Assembly (NCBI GenBank): GCA_017503645.1
Contig: JAFVSR010000086.1
Span: forward strand, 1-61,920
Length of the DNA: 61,920 nt
Source of the DNA: Bacteroidaceae bacterium
GTDB taxonomy: Bacteria > Bacteroidota > Bacteroidia > Bacteroidales > Bacteroidaceae
Reading direction: 5' to 3'
Part shown: positions 51,223 to 60,257 of the stretch, piece after piece
How positions within the stretch are numbered: position 1 is the stretch's first letter
How the letters are laid out: each line of letters starts with the position of its first letter
Program-made: the position numbers and the translations under genes
The notes under the pieces: generated by a model
What the model was told of the DNA's origin: nothing
Database searches by the model: none
The model's input: only the letters and a program-made list of their open reading frames with translations

Positions 51223-52575
51223 ATGCTGAGAAACACTCCCATAGCAGCCATAATAATTCTGATAGCTATCCTTTTTTCACAACAAGCATACGGCAAAATT
51301 TTTACAGTGAAAGTTCTTGCGGATAAAAATGCAACTGAACTCAAATTGTATGTGAGCCCGATGACAACAAAATCTTCAAGTCGCGCCAAAGAACTTAAAT
51401 CATCGGCGGGAAATGTTTTTGAGGGTAATGTGCCTGCCTCAAATACCGGTTTCTATCAAATGGTGGTTATGAAAGATGGTGCACAATACTATAGCACTGC
51501 TTTCTTCCCCGATGAGGATAAAAACGAGAACATAGAGGTTCGTATAGAGCATCACGCATTGATTATTGGCGGAACAAACGAAAATAATTTGTTGAGCGAG
51601 TTTTCGCGAGTGGCTGCAAAGAATGGTCGTGCCCAATGGGAAATGTCGTCGCCCGACGATGGCAAACTTTACGGGGTATTAAAAAACTATATGTTGGCTG
51701 CCGATTCGCTTGTAGCGGTTACCGATTGCAATCCGGCGGTAAAGGATTATGTGAAATTGTGGGCATTGACGCAGGCATATAATGGCGTGCATAGTGCTGT
51801 GGCTCAGGCTTTACGGAGTGGACGCAATTTGCTCTTCACCAGTAGAGATGTGATAGGCGATTATAGTAACGCGCTCGATTGCTCACTCGCGGTGCTTTTT
51901 CAAGAAACCTTTCTGATGATTAATAAAGAACTGCCACGAGATACAATTCTGTTGGCCAAGTTCGATGCCCTATATTCAAGATATACCAATGAGGATGTTT
52001 TGAAAAAAATGTCGGAATTTCTTATATCCGGGTTTATGACGCGTCACAATTATGCGAGAGATTTTGATGGAGGTCTTGCGCAATTGCGTGCAGTGGTAGA
52101 GAAGTATAAATTGGATAATAAGTATATAGCGGAATACGAAAAACGTCGTGCCACGATAAAGGGGGCTGCATTCCCTGCCGATGTTGTTTTGCGTGATGCT
52201 GCGGGTAATGTGGTCGATTTTTCTACTTTCAAAGGAAAATATGTGTATATAGATATGTGGGCATCGTGGTGTGTGCCTTGTATAAAGGAGGTGCCTTATT
52301 TGCAAGAACTCGAAAAAGAGCTTAAAAACACCGATGTAATTATTATATCTGTATCTGTGGATAAGAACGAACAGGCTTGGAAGAAGAAAATGCAAGACCT
52401 GGGTTTGCACGGATGTCAACTGATAGATAAAGAAAATAAACTTTACGATGCGCTCAACCCCAAAGGGGTTCCGTTCTTTGTCATATATGATAAGGAGGGC
52501 CGTTTGTATATGCACGATGCTCCTCGTCCCAGCGATGGTGCAAGGTTGAAAAATATACTCGAAGGGTTGAAATGA
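51223..52575 (+). CDS. TlpA-like thioredoxin-fold protein, secreted
   Basis: 450 residues. A hydrophobic signal (PIAAIIILIAILFSQQAYG) is followed by about 300 residues without a known domain and a C-terminal thioredoxin fold of the TlpA/ResA type with KGKYVYIDMWASWCVPC (active-site C350 and C353) and the cis-proline loop KGVPFFVIYD. It probably acts on disulfides in the periplasm or at the outer membrane; there is no clear lipobox. It is transcribed ahead of the repeat-rich protein and SusCD, a common neighbourhood for such proteins in Bacteroidota. A DUF4369-type N-domain is possible but not clear. Confidence 0.82.
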   Translation: MLRNTPIAAIIILIAILFSQQAYGKIFTVKVLADKNATELKLYVSPMTTKSSSRAKELKSSAGNVFEGNVPASNTGFYQMVVMKDGAQYYSTAFFPDEDKNENIEVRIEHHALIIGGTNENNLLSEFSRVAAKNGRAQWEMSSPDDGKLYGVLKNYMLAADSLVAVTDCNPAVKDYVKLWALTQAYNGVHSAVAQALRSGRNLLFTSRDVIGDYSNALDCSLAVLFQETFLMINKELPRDTILLAKFDALYSRYTNEDVLKKMSEFLISGFMTRHNYARDFDGGLAQLRAVVEKYKLDNKYIAEYEKRRATIKGAAFPADVVLRDAAGNVVDFSTFKGKYVYIDMWASWCVPCIKEVPYLQELEKELKNTDVIIISVSVDKNEQAWKKKMQDLGLHGCQLIDKENKLYDALNPKGVPFFVIYDKEGRLYMHDAPRPSDGARLKNILEGLK

Positions 52576-52640
52576 CCTTTCGAGTTTTGTCATAAATTAT
52601 AAGTTTTTTATATAGTTATTATTAATTAATTTAAAAGCGT

Positions 52641-54632
52641 ATGAAGAAAAATTACTTTTTAAGTTTCGTTATGCTGCTTTGCTTTATGACACTGGCCGTA
52701 AAAGCCAATGCACAGGCAGAGGGCATGATCGATTTGTATGGTAAATGGGCATTTACCGCTACTGTAGAGACTACGGCATTGGCTGCTGATTATGAAGGCC
52801 GTTTTGCTGCTGAGAGCGAGGTTGTAATCACAAAAGACCCCAATGGTAACTACGAGGCTGAGATTTCTGGCTTTGCAGGTGGTAGTGGTACATTCTATCC
52901 CCAAACGTTTGATGCAGCTACACAAATCTTGCATATCCTGAATGCTCCCTATGTGTGGGGTTCGGGATTGTCTATGTCATTTGCCGAGGGTGGTTATCCC
53001 TATGCAACAGGAAATTTCTACAGCGAGTTGGAGTGGACTTATGATGACGCAACAAAAACTCTCACAATTCCCGATTTTACAATTGTAGCAAATCTTGACC
53101 ACTCTGCAGAAACTGCAGAAACTGTTGCCAAGTTTACAAACTGTAAAATGGTGCAAACAGAGGCTGAGATTATAGAAATTCCTAACATTGCAGGTGATTG
53201 GGATTATGCACCCGTTGATGGTTATGTATATAACGACTCTACATTTGCAAAGACATTCATTATGTCGCTTGCTGCAACCGATGACACCAACAAAGCATAC
53301 AGTGCAACCATCACATTTGGCGATTATGAGCCTTTCACATTGCCTGCAACATTCGATGGCGTAATGCTCACAATACCTTTCGACAGCCTTTACCTCGATG
53401 TTGAAAACAAATATCGTTTCGGTGTAGCTTCTCCCGGTGATGAAAGAACAGGTGCTTTCAAATTCCAATATCTGTCTGAGACCTCTTTGATGCAGTACGA
53501 CCGTATCTATGTACGTCAGGATAGTGTATGGAGCGAGGAAAAACAGGCTTGGGGTAACCCCATCATTCAGCGCCTTAATTGGGGATATGCAACACGCGAG
53601 AGCGAGGCAACTCAGGGCTTCACCTGGGCAGGTACATACAATGTTTCATCGGACACAATTGTTGCTAATAAAGAGTTGGCAGCTCAATTCGGTGAGTGGC
53701 CCACAGAATTCAATATTGTTATCGAGGAGAAAACACCCGGTTCATTCTATTTGACAGAATTTATGGGAAGAGACCTTTATAATGCCAACTGGGGCGCATG
53801 TGCAATAAGCCCTGCCGATGATAATAAATCGGCAACCATCGACCTTGCTCAGTATTATGGTATGTTCCTCTTGCAGAGCCTTGGCAATGGTGAGTATCTG
53901 CAGATTTTTGATGGTAATAATACAACCGGTACTATAACATTGACATTGAACGAGGACGGTAGCATTTCAATATCTCCTATGTTTATTCAGAAAACAGCTT
54001 ATGGTGCCGATCCTTCAACATTCCAGCCTGTAATCTTCTATCAGAATATGACAGCTGTTAAAGAGGTTGAGAAATTTGAGTGGGCAAGCGGTTACTTCCT
54101 CACAGCCGATGTCGAGGTGTTCGATACCACAAGAGAGTGGCCTTCGGAGTTCGTTGCAAAAATAGAGTACAACGAAGGTTGGGGGCTGTATTTGCTCACC
54201 GAATTCTTCAACTACGATAATATTACATCTCTATGTTATGGCGCAAACTCATTGACTATAGCCGATGATACACAGTCTGCAACATATGGTAAAACCGGAG
54301 GATACATTGGCGGCAAATATCCTTTGTACTATAATATCTACGACAAGAACGAGAGCACAACAGCGTTGAACTTTACTGTTAATGAGGACGGCACTGTTTC
54401 AATGGACGACTTTATTCTTTTCGTTACAGATTACGACGGTTCAGGTGCTGCAGTTAAGGGTGCTCTTTACACTAATGTGGTTCTCACAAAAGGCGACACC
54501 ACAGCTGTTGATTCTGTAGTAGAGGAGGTTGCTCCTGTTGTTGAAGGTATCTTCGACCTTATGGGCCGCAAGTACGATGCAATTACCGCTCCCGGTATCT
54601 ACATTGTAAACGGTAAGAAGGTTGTTAAATAA
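52641..54632 (+). CDS. Secreted four-repeat beta protein with C-terminal sorting-like motif
   Basis: 663 residues with a signal peptide (FLSFVMLLCFMTLAVKANAQ). No enzyme domain is recognised. Four repeats of about 150 residues begin near residues 33, 183, 326 and 478; the last two share F-x-WA-xx-Y, EWP-x-EF-xxx-IE and YL-TEF. Each is rich in aromatic residues and short strands, ending in FTVNEDGTVS-like phrases, as in lipocalin-type or jelly-roll modules. The C-terminus (GIFDLMGRKYDAITAPGIYI, then VNGKKVVK) resembles the short C-terminal domains seen on many Bacteroidales secreted proteins and type IX cargo. Weakly similar proteins exist in the order by memory only. A terminator follows, separating it from susC. 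Confidence 0.65.
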   Translation: MKKNYFLSFVMLLCFMTLAVKANAQAEGMIDLYGKWAFTATVETTALAADYEGRFAAESEVVITKDPNGNYEAEISGFAGGSGTFYPQTFDAATQILHILNAPYVWGSGLSMSFAEGGYPYATGNFYSELEWTYDDATKTLTIPDFTIVANLDHSAETAETVAKFTNCKMVQTEAEIIEIPNIAGDWDYAPVDGYVYNDSTFAKTFIMSLAATDDTNKAYSATITFGDYEPFTLPATFDGVMLTIPFDSLYLDVENKYRFGVASPGDERTGAFKFQYLSETSLMQYDRIYVRQDSVWSEEKQAWGNPIIQRLNWGYATRESEATQGFTWAGTYNVSSDTIVANKELAAQFGEWPTEFNIVIEEKTPGSFYLTEFMGRDLYNANWGACAISPADDNKSATIDLAQYYGMFLLQSLGNGEYLQIFDGNNTTGTITLTLNEDGSISISPMFIQKTAYGADPSTFQPVIFYQNMTAVKEVEKFEWASGYFLTADVEVFDTTREWPSEFVAKIEYNEGWGLYLLTEFFNYDNITSLCYGANSLTIADDTQSATYGKTGGYIGGKYPLYYNIYDKNESTTALNFTVNEDGTVSMDDFILFVTDYDGSGAAVKGALYTNVVLTKGDTTAVDSVVEEVAPVVEGIFDLMGRKYDAITAPGIYIVNGKKVVK

Positions 54633-54641
54633 TTAAACACT

Positions 54642-54686
54642 GAATTTCACAAAGAACCTCCGTTGGGGGTTCTTTGTGAAATTTCT
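54642..54686 (+). terminator. Terminator after the repeat-rich secreted protein gene
   Basis: A 17-bp stem (GAATTTCACAAAGAACC with its complement at about 54668-54684) and a 9-base loop, followed by T-rich sequence. The 54687-54828 stretch to susC is A/T-rich, with a small GAGGTTG/CACCTC hairpin and no gene. Confidence 0.82.
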
Positions 54687-54828
54687 ATACCTTATATAAT
54701 ATATATCATAAGGTGAACAAAATAGAGGTTGTTTATACACCTCAACAGAGCCACGATAATATATTAATATATGGCTCAAAAGAAACCCATTAAATGGTTT
54801 CAGGCAAATAATAAATATCAATTATATA

Positions 54829-57800
54829 ATGGACAAAACACTCAAAAAAATGAAATCTGCCGGCAATTTATTGTTCTGTCTCGTTCTTTCTGCGCTTATG
54901 CTCACTACTCAGATTGCATATGCTGCGGGAACAGAAGTGGGCGTTGCCGGTAAGATGTCCGATGAAAAAGGCACCAGAATATATGGTGTTGTTGTTGAGA
55001 AGAAGACCGGTTCGGTACTTGCAGGTGCATCGGTGGCCTTGTGGAAGGGTGATAAGATGCTTACCGGTACTGTAACCGATGTTGACGGCGTTTTCAGTAT
55101 TATAACAACTGAGAAAGATTTTGAGGTACAGGTATCATTTGTGGGATACAATACCATAAGATTTTCATCTTCATCACGCAAACTCTCCGGTATGAAGATT
55201 GAACTCGTAGAGGATTCGCACGCATTGGGCGATGTCGTCATTACGGGTTTAGTAACTAAAAACAAGGAAACATTTACAGGTTCGGCAACCGAGATAAGCG
55301 CATTGGAGCTTAAACAGGTGTCAGGAACCAACCTCATAGGAGCCATTGCAGCCCTCACTCCAGGTATGTCTATGGTGCAAAATACCACACAGGGCTCTAA
55401 CCCCAATAACCTCCCCGAATTGGTGTTGCGTGGTATGAGTTCGTTCTCAAATCAGGGCCAGCAGGTAAACCAACCCACCATCATCCTCGATGGTACAGAG
55501 ATTTCTATGCAGGAACTTTACGACCTCGATATAAACGAGATTGAAAAGATTACCGTGCTCAAGGATGCATCGGCAACAGCTCTCTATGGTTCAAAAGCTG
55601 CCAATGGTGTTATCGTCATTACCCGCAAGCCTATTCTGGAGAGCAAGTTGCGCGTGCAGTATAACTTCACAGGTAATCTGCAGTTCCCTATGCTCGACGA
55701 CTACGATGTGCTGAACGCGGCAGAAAAACTTGAATATGAGCGTCTTGCAGGTCTTTACACTGCCGGTAGCGGTATAAACCAAGAGACCGGTATGCCCTCG
55801 CAATACGACTATGATAAACTATATAATGAAAAATACAAAGCCATAATGGCCGGACAAAACTCCGATTGGCTGTCGCAGCCCGCACGCACTGCATTCTCGC
55901 ACGACCACTCGTTGCGTGTATATGGTGGCGCCAATAATATGCGATATGAACTTACAGGGCGCATTGGTGATACAAAGGGAGTTATGAAAGGCGACTATCG
56001 CAAACGTTATAGCATTGGATTCAAACTCGACTACTTTATAAACAATGCCGTAACTATTTCTAACAGAACAACGTATCAGGAGATTGACGTTAAGAATACT
56101 CCTTATGGCTCGTTCTCGCAGTATGTGAAGATGAACCCATATGATAAAATGTATAACGATGATGGTTCTGTTAATACCAAGCTCTCGTGGGATATAAACA
56201 ACCCGTTGTACGAAGCATCGTTGGGTAGTTTCTCAAAGAGTGGCTCACGCTCATTCAGCAACACCACCGATTTCCGTTGGGATATAAGCAAAATGTTCCT
56301 TCTCACAGGACATTTCAACATTTCTACCGATTCAGAGTTCGGCGACATTTTTACATCACCTAAGTCGTTGGTATATAAGAATGTTACCGATTTGTCAAAG
56401 AAAGGACAATATACTAAGAGTACAAGTGACGGTGCCAGCTATAATGGTAACGTGGTGGCAACATTCAACAAATTCTTTGATGATGAGTCTTTGGTAAGCC
56501 TGTCGGCCGGTTGGGAAATAAACCACGCAGAGAGCACAAGTGAAACAACACAGGTAATAGGCTTCTACAATGACAACTTGTCGTTCATAGGAAGTGCAGC
56601 CGGTTATCCCACAGATATCACTCCTTATGGTTCTTTGTCGGAAACAGCCGATGTCGGTGTTTTCACAACCGGTAACTTTTCATACCGTAATCGTTACTTT
56701 GTAGATGCCACCTGGCGTATGACAGGTTCGTCACAATTTGGCGAAAATAACAGATTCGGACACTTTTGGTCGGGTGGTCTTGGCTGGAACGTGTTAAACG
56801 AGTCGTTTATGAAGAATGTGAAAAAGCATTTCGACCTCTTCAAACTGCGTGGCAGTCTTGGATACACCGGTAAGGTGAGCTTCAGCCCGTTCCAGGCTAT
56901 GACAATGTATAGTTACCTAAATACGTATGAGTACAAGAACGGTATTGGTGCCGTGCCACTTACCATCGGTAATGTCGATTTGGCGTGGGAGCGCACAATG
57001 AACTATAACCTAGGTCTCGATTTCAGTATGTTTGACCGTCGTTTGATCCTTGTTGTCGATGCATACATACGCAATACCACCGACCTCCTGCTCGATAAGG
57101 CCAAGGCTCCTTCAACAGGAGTTACCACAGCAAAAGGTAATTTGGGTGAGATGCAAAACCGCGGTGTCGAGTTCCAGCTCGATGGCTACATTTTCCGCAC
57201 CAACGATTTCTATTGGAGGCTTGGTACAACCGGTTATATGAACCGCAACAAGATTACCCAAATAAACAAGGCGCTCGAGGAAATAAACAAAGACAACCAG
57301 GAAAATGCCGGTTTGTACGATTATCCATTGCCCCAATATGCCGAGGGCGAGAGTGTAACTGCGCTTAAACTTGTCCGTTCCGCCGGTATCGACCCTGCAA
57401 CGGGTAAAGAGGTTTATATAAAGCGTAATGGCGAGCGTACATTTGTTTACGATCCTGCCGACAAGGTGCTTATAGGCGATACCGAACCTAAATATACAGG
57501 AACGTTCTCAACCAACATCTATTGGAAAGGCTTCAGCCTCTATGCTCTCTTTAACTTCCGTTTGGGCGCCTGGGTTTACAATACAACCCGTTCTACAAAA
57601 GTTGAGGGAGCCGACCCACGTTACAATGCCGACCAACGTGTATTTGACGACCGTTGGAAAAAGCCCGGCGATATTGCTACATACAAGGATATAGCCGATA
57701 CCTCAACCCCGAAACAAACCGACCGTTTTGCCGAGGAAGAGAATACTCTTACGCTTGGTTCATTGAACCTCAGCTACGAGTTCAGTGACAAAGTGTGCCG

Positions 57801-57936
57801 TAAACTACACCTGCGTAATTTGCGCACCGGTATAAACTTTACCGATATATTGCGTTTGTCGTCAGTGAAAATTGAACGCGGTACCGACTATCTCTATAGC
57901 CAGGGATTCGAGTTCTATTTGAATGTAACACTATAA
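54829..57936 (+). CDS. SusC/RagA-family TonB-dependent outer-membrane transporter
   Basis: 1035 residues. Order: signal peptide (FCLVLSALMLTTQIAYA), a carboxypeptidase-regulatory-like beta domain (about 45-120, KKTGSVLAGASVALWKG, GTVTDVDGVFSI), a TonB-dependent plug domain (about 130-260, ALTPGMSMVQ, LRGMSSF, ALYGSKAANGVIVIT), and a 22-strand barrel ending YSQGFEFYLNVTL with the terminal aromatic-type strand. It imports a ligand that SusD captures, powered by TonB. No ECF sigma or anti-sigma genes are adjacent, so it is not an obvious sigma-coupled SusC. The ligand is unknown. Followed by susD after 13 bases. Confidence 0.93.
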   Translation: MDKTLKKMKSAGNLLFCLVLSALMLTTQIAYAAGTEVGVAGKMSDEKGTRIYGVVVEKKTGSVLAGASVALWKGDKMLTGTVTDVDGVFSIITTEKDFEVQVSFVGYNTIRFSSSSRKLSGMKIELVEDSHALGDVVITGLVTKNKETFTGSATEISALELKQVSGTNLIGAIAALTPGMSMVQNTTQGSNPNNLPELVLRGMSSFSNQGQQVNQPTIILDGTEISMQELYDLDINEIEKITVLKDASATALYGSKAANGVIVITRKPILESKLRVQYNFTGNLQFPMLDDYDVLNAAEKLEYERLAGLYTAGSGINQETGMPSQYDYDKLYNEKYKAIMAGQNSDWLSQPARTAFSHDHSLRVYGGANNMRYELTGRIGDTKGVMKGDYRKRYSIGFKLDYFINNAVTISNRTTYQEIDVKNTPYGSFSQYVKMNPYDKMYNDDGSVNTKLSWDINNPLYEASLGSFSKSGSRSFSNTTDFRWDISKMFLLTGHFNISTDSEFGDIFTSPKSLVYKNVTDLSKKGQYTKSTSDGASYNGNVVATFNKFFDDESLVSLSAGWEINHAESTSETTQVIGFYNDNLSFIGSAAGYPTDITPYGSLSETADVGVFTTGNFSYRNRYFVDATWRMTGSSQFGENNRFGHFWSGGLGWNVLNESFMKNVKKHFDLFKLRGSLGYTGKVSFSPFQAMTMYSYLNTYEYKNGIGAVPLTIGNVDLAWERTMNYNLGLDFSMFDRRLILVVDAYIRNTTDLLLDKAKAPSTGVTTAKGNLGEMQNRGVEFQLDGYIFRTNDFYWRLGTTGYMNRNKITQINKALEEINKDNQENAGLYDYPLPQYAEGESVTALKLVRSAGIDPATGKEVYIKRNGERTFVYDPADKVLIGDTEPKYTGTFSTNIYWKGFSLYALFNFRLGAWVYNTTRSTKVEGADPRYNADQRVFDDRWKKPGDIATYKDIADTSTPKQTDRFAEEENTLTLGSLNLSYEFSDKVCRKLHLRNLRTGINFTDILRLSSVKIERGTDYLYSQGFEFYLNVTL

Positions 57937-57949
57937 GACTTTGATGATT

Positions 57950-59383
57950 ATGAATAAAAAGAAATATATTATACTATGTTTGTGCGCAGCACTTGGGCTT
58001 GCATTCACATCGTGTGACGATTTCCTGGATATCACACCCGAGGGACAGGTGAAACGCGAACAATTGTTGAAGACCGAGCAGGGTGTGGAGGATGCTCTCT
58101 ATGGCGTTTACTCCCAGTTGCGTTCCACATCACTCTATGGTCAGGAACTTTCGTTTTCCGCTCTCGAGATAATGTCGCAAACTCTATGGTGCTATGGTAA
58201 TATGAGTTCTGCGGTGGGTATCACTGCGCTTGGTAATTACGATTATAGTTATTCAACGGTAGAAGGCTTGTTTGAATCGGTGTGGACCGAAATGTATGCA
58301 AACATCTCAAACGTAAACAGTATCATAAACTCGCCACTTGTTGAAGGTGCCACATCATATCCATATACAATATATCGTGGCGAAGCTCTTGCCTTGCGTG
58401 CTTTTATGCATTTCGATTTGGTACGTCTTTTTGCCGAGCAGTACACCGTGAATCCCGATGCCAATGGCATCCCATATGCAACAGAGTTCTCATTGAATAC
58501 TCCCGATTTTGAGTCGTTGGCCAAGAACTATGAACATATTCTTGCCGACCTTACCGAGGCTGAGCAATTACTTGAAAACGAGGATGAATATGAAGGTACA
58601 AGCACTTTTATGCTCGACCGTCAGATACACCTTAACAAATATGCGGTGAAAGCGCTCCTCGCACGCGTACATCTTACTATGGGTAATAAAGAAGCGGCAC
58701 TTGCATATGCTCAAGATGTTATCGAATCACGTAAGTACATATTAAAGCAGAAAACCGAAGTGCAAAACGACCTTGCCGGTGTGCTCTCACGCAAAGAGAC
58801 TCTGTGGGGTGTATATCATTCCGGTTTTTATACAAATGTGAATGCAAAATTGCAGCAGACAACATCATATTACTCTCTCGATTTGCGCAACGACTATATG
58901 ACACTGTATGAAACCGATGCCTCTGGCCTCGATTTCCGTATTACTGCATATTTTACAGCAGTGGATCAGGGTGGCACGCCAAAATATCGTTTAAGCAAAC
59001 TTACCGATATTTATGAGTTGAATAATATGGCCGGCAGTCGTCCTTCGGAGCTTATATTGGGTATAAATATGATACGTATCCCCGAGATGTATTATATTGC
59101 AGCCGAAGCATTGTTGGACGTAAATCCCGAACTTGCACTTGATTATTACAACCAAGTGCGTATTCATCGTGGTTTGGATCCTTTAACACCTAACGACGCA
59201 CTCACATTAGAGCGTATCAACGACGAACGATACAAGGAATACATTGGAGAAGGGCAGTCCTTCTTTAATATGAAGCGTTTGAACCTCCCAATACTATCTC
59301 ATGACGGCGAAACTGTTTTTGAGCCTGGCAAAGAGATATACGTTGTGCCCATTCCTGATATTGAAAAAGAGAACCGTAACTAA
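57950..59383 (+). CDS. SusD/RagB-family nutrient-binding lipoprotein
   Basis: 477 residues. A lipoprotein signal ends in LAFTSC (Cys22). The TPR-rich SusD fold shows DDFLDITPEGQ after the cysteine, RGEALALRAFMHFDLVRLFA (about 145-165), YAVKALLARVHLTMGNKEAAL (about 220-240) and the C-terminal RINDERYKEYIGEGQSFFNMKRLN. SusD caps the SusC barrel and binds the ligand at the cell surface. It is somewhat shorter than the average of 500-600. Start ATG 57950 was chosen; 57944 is an alternative. It precedes the DUF4843 gene by 20 bases. Confidence 0.93.
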   Translation: MNKKKYIILCLCAALGLAFTSCDDFLDITPEGQVKREQLLKTEQGVEDALYGVYSQLRSTSLYGQELSFSALEIMSQTLWCYGNMSSAVGITALGNYDYSYSTVEGLFESVWTEMYANISNVNSIINSPLVEGATSYPYTIYRGEALALRAFMHFDLVRLFAEQYTVNPDANGIPYATEFSLNTPDFESLAKNYEHILADLTEAEQLLENEDEYEGTSTFMLDRQIHLNKYAVKALLARVHLTMGNKEAALAYAQDVIESRKYILKQKTEVQNDLAGVLSRKETLWGVYHSGFYTNVNAKLQQTTSYYSLDLRNDYMTLYETDASGLDFRITAYFTAVDQGGTPKYRLSKLTDIYELNNMAGSRPSELILGINMIRIPEMYYIAAEALLDVNPELALDYYNQVRIHRGLDPLTPNDALTLERINDERYKEYIGEGQSFFNMKRLNLPILSHDGETVFEPGKEIYVVPIPDIEKENRN

Positions 59384-59403
59384 TATTAAACTCGCAATAC
59401 ATT

Positions 59404-60240
59404 ATGAAAATAATAAATATCTGTAAATATGCCTTTGTTGCGCCACTAATATTGCTTGCAACATCATTGTTTACTTCCTGCGATGAAGAATATTTGGTGT
59501 TCGATACAAACAACCCGGGTATCTATTTTACAAAGGATACATTAGAATACTCATTCAGCGTTACACCGGCCGAAATAAAAAGATATACATATAATGTTCC
59601 TGTAAAGATTATGGCTGCCACCAGCAAAGAGATGCGCACCATAGGATATGAGGTTAATCCCGAATATACAAATGCCATAGAAGGAGTGCATTATGAATTT
59701 GGCGATGCTGTAATCTTGCCCGATTCCATAAATGGTTTCATACCGGTAACATTTATACGAGAAAATTTGGAGGGCTCATACGCAACAGGATATACCCGAT
59801 ATAGCTTGTGCCTGGAACTCGTAGATAACGAATTCTTTGCTCCCACCTTGGACTCATTGAATCAAGTGCGCATTCTGCGTTTCGATAATGCGGTAGAACA
59901 GCCTGCGTGGTACACAGCACACGGAACCAAACACTGGCCCGAGGAGTTGGGAAGCTGGCATCCATATACCTTTATTAAAATGATAGAGTATTTTCATTTA
60001 ATAGAGCAGCTGCAACCCGAAACGTATTATAAAATGGTTGAAGAATATGGAGAGAATCTGGAGAACGTGCCTTATGGGTATTTTACTAAATATGAGGTTA
60101 CGATGAAAAAATACGTATTCAATCCTCTGTACATATTTACAAACGACCCTGCTAACCGCGAGAACATCCTTCAGGAATTCCCCGATTATCCATTCGACAT
60201 ACCCAACCCGTATGATGTAGATGACGATCCCATTAATTAA
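59404..60240 (+). CDS. DUF4843-type lipoprotein
   Basis: 278 residues with a lipoprotein signal (LFTSC, Cys26). After it comes DEEYLVFDTNNPGIYFTKDTLEY, the usual start of DUF4843 proteins, a beta-sandwich domain often placed third in SusCD loci. The C-terminal third is helical with an aromatic-rich tract (KMIEYFHLIEQLQPETYYKM). The function is unknown; a surface-exposed ligand-binding partner of SusCD is a fair inference. Co-transcribed with the next gene after an 11-base gap. Confidence 0.78.
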   Translation: MKIINICKYAFVAPLILLATSLFTSCDEEYLVFDTNNPGIYFTKDTLEYSFSVTPAEIKRYTYNVPVKIMAATSKEMRTIGYEVNPEYTNAIEGVHYEFGDAVILPDSINGFIPVTFIRENLEGSYATGYTRYSLCLELVDNEFFAPTLDSLNQVRILRFDNAVEQPAWYTAHGTKHWPEELGSWHPYTFIKMIEYFHLIEQLQPETYYKMVEEYGENLENVPYGYFTKYEVTMKKYVFNPLYIFTNDPANRENILQEFPDYPFDIPNPYDVDDDPIN

Positions 60241-60257
60241 GCAACAAAGATATGTTT

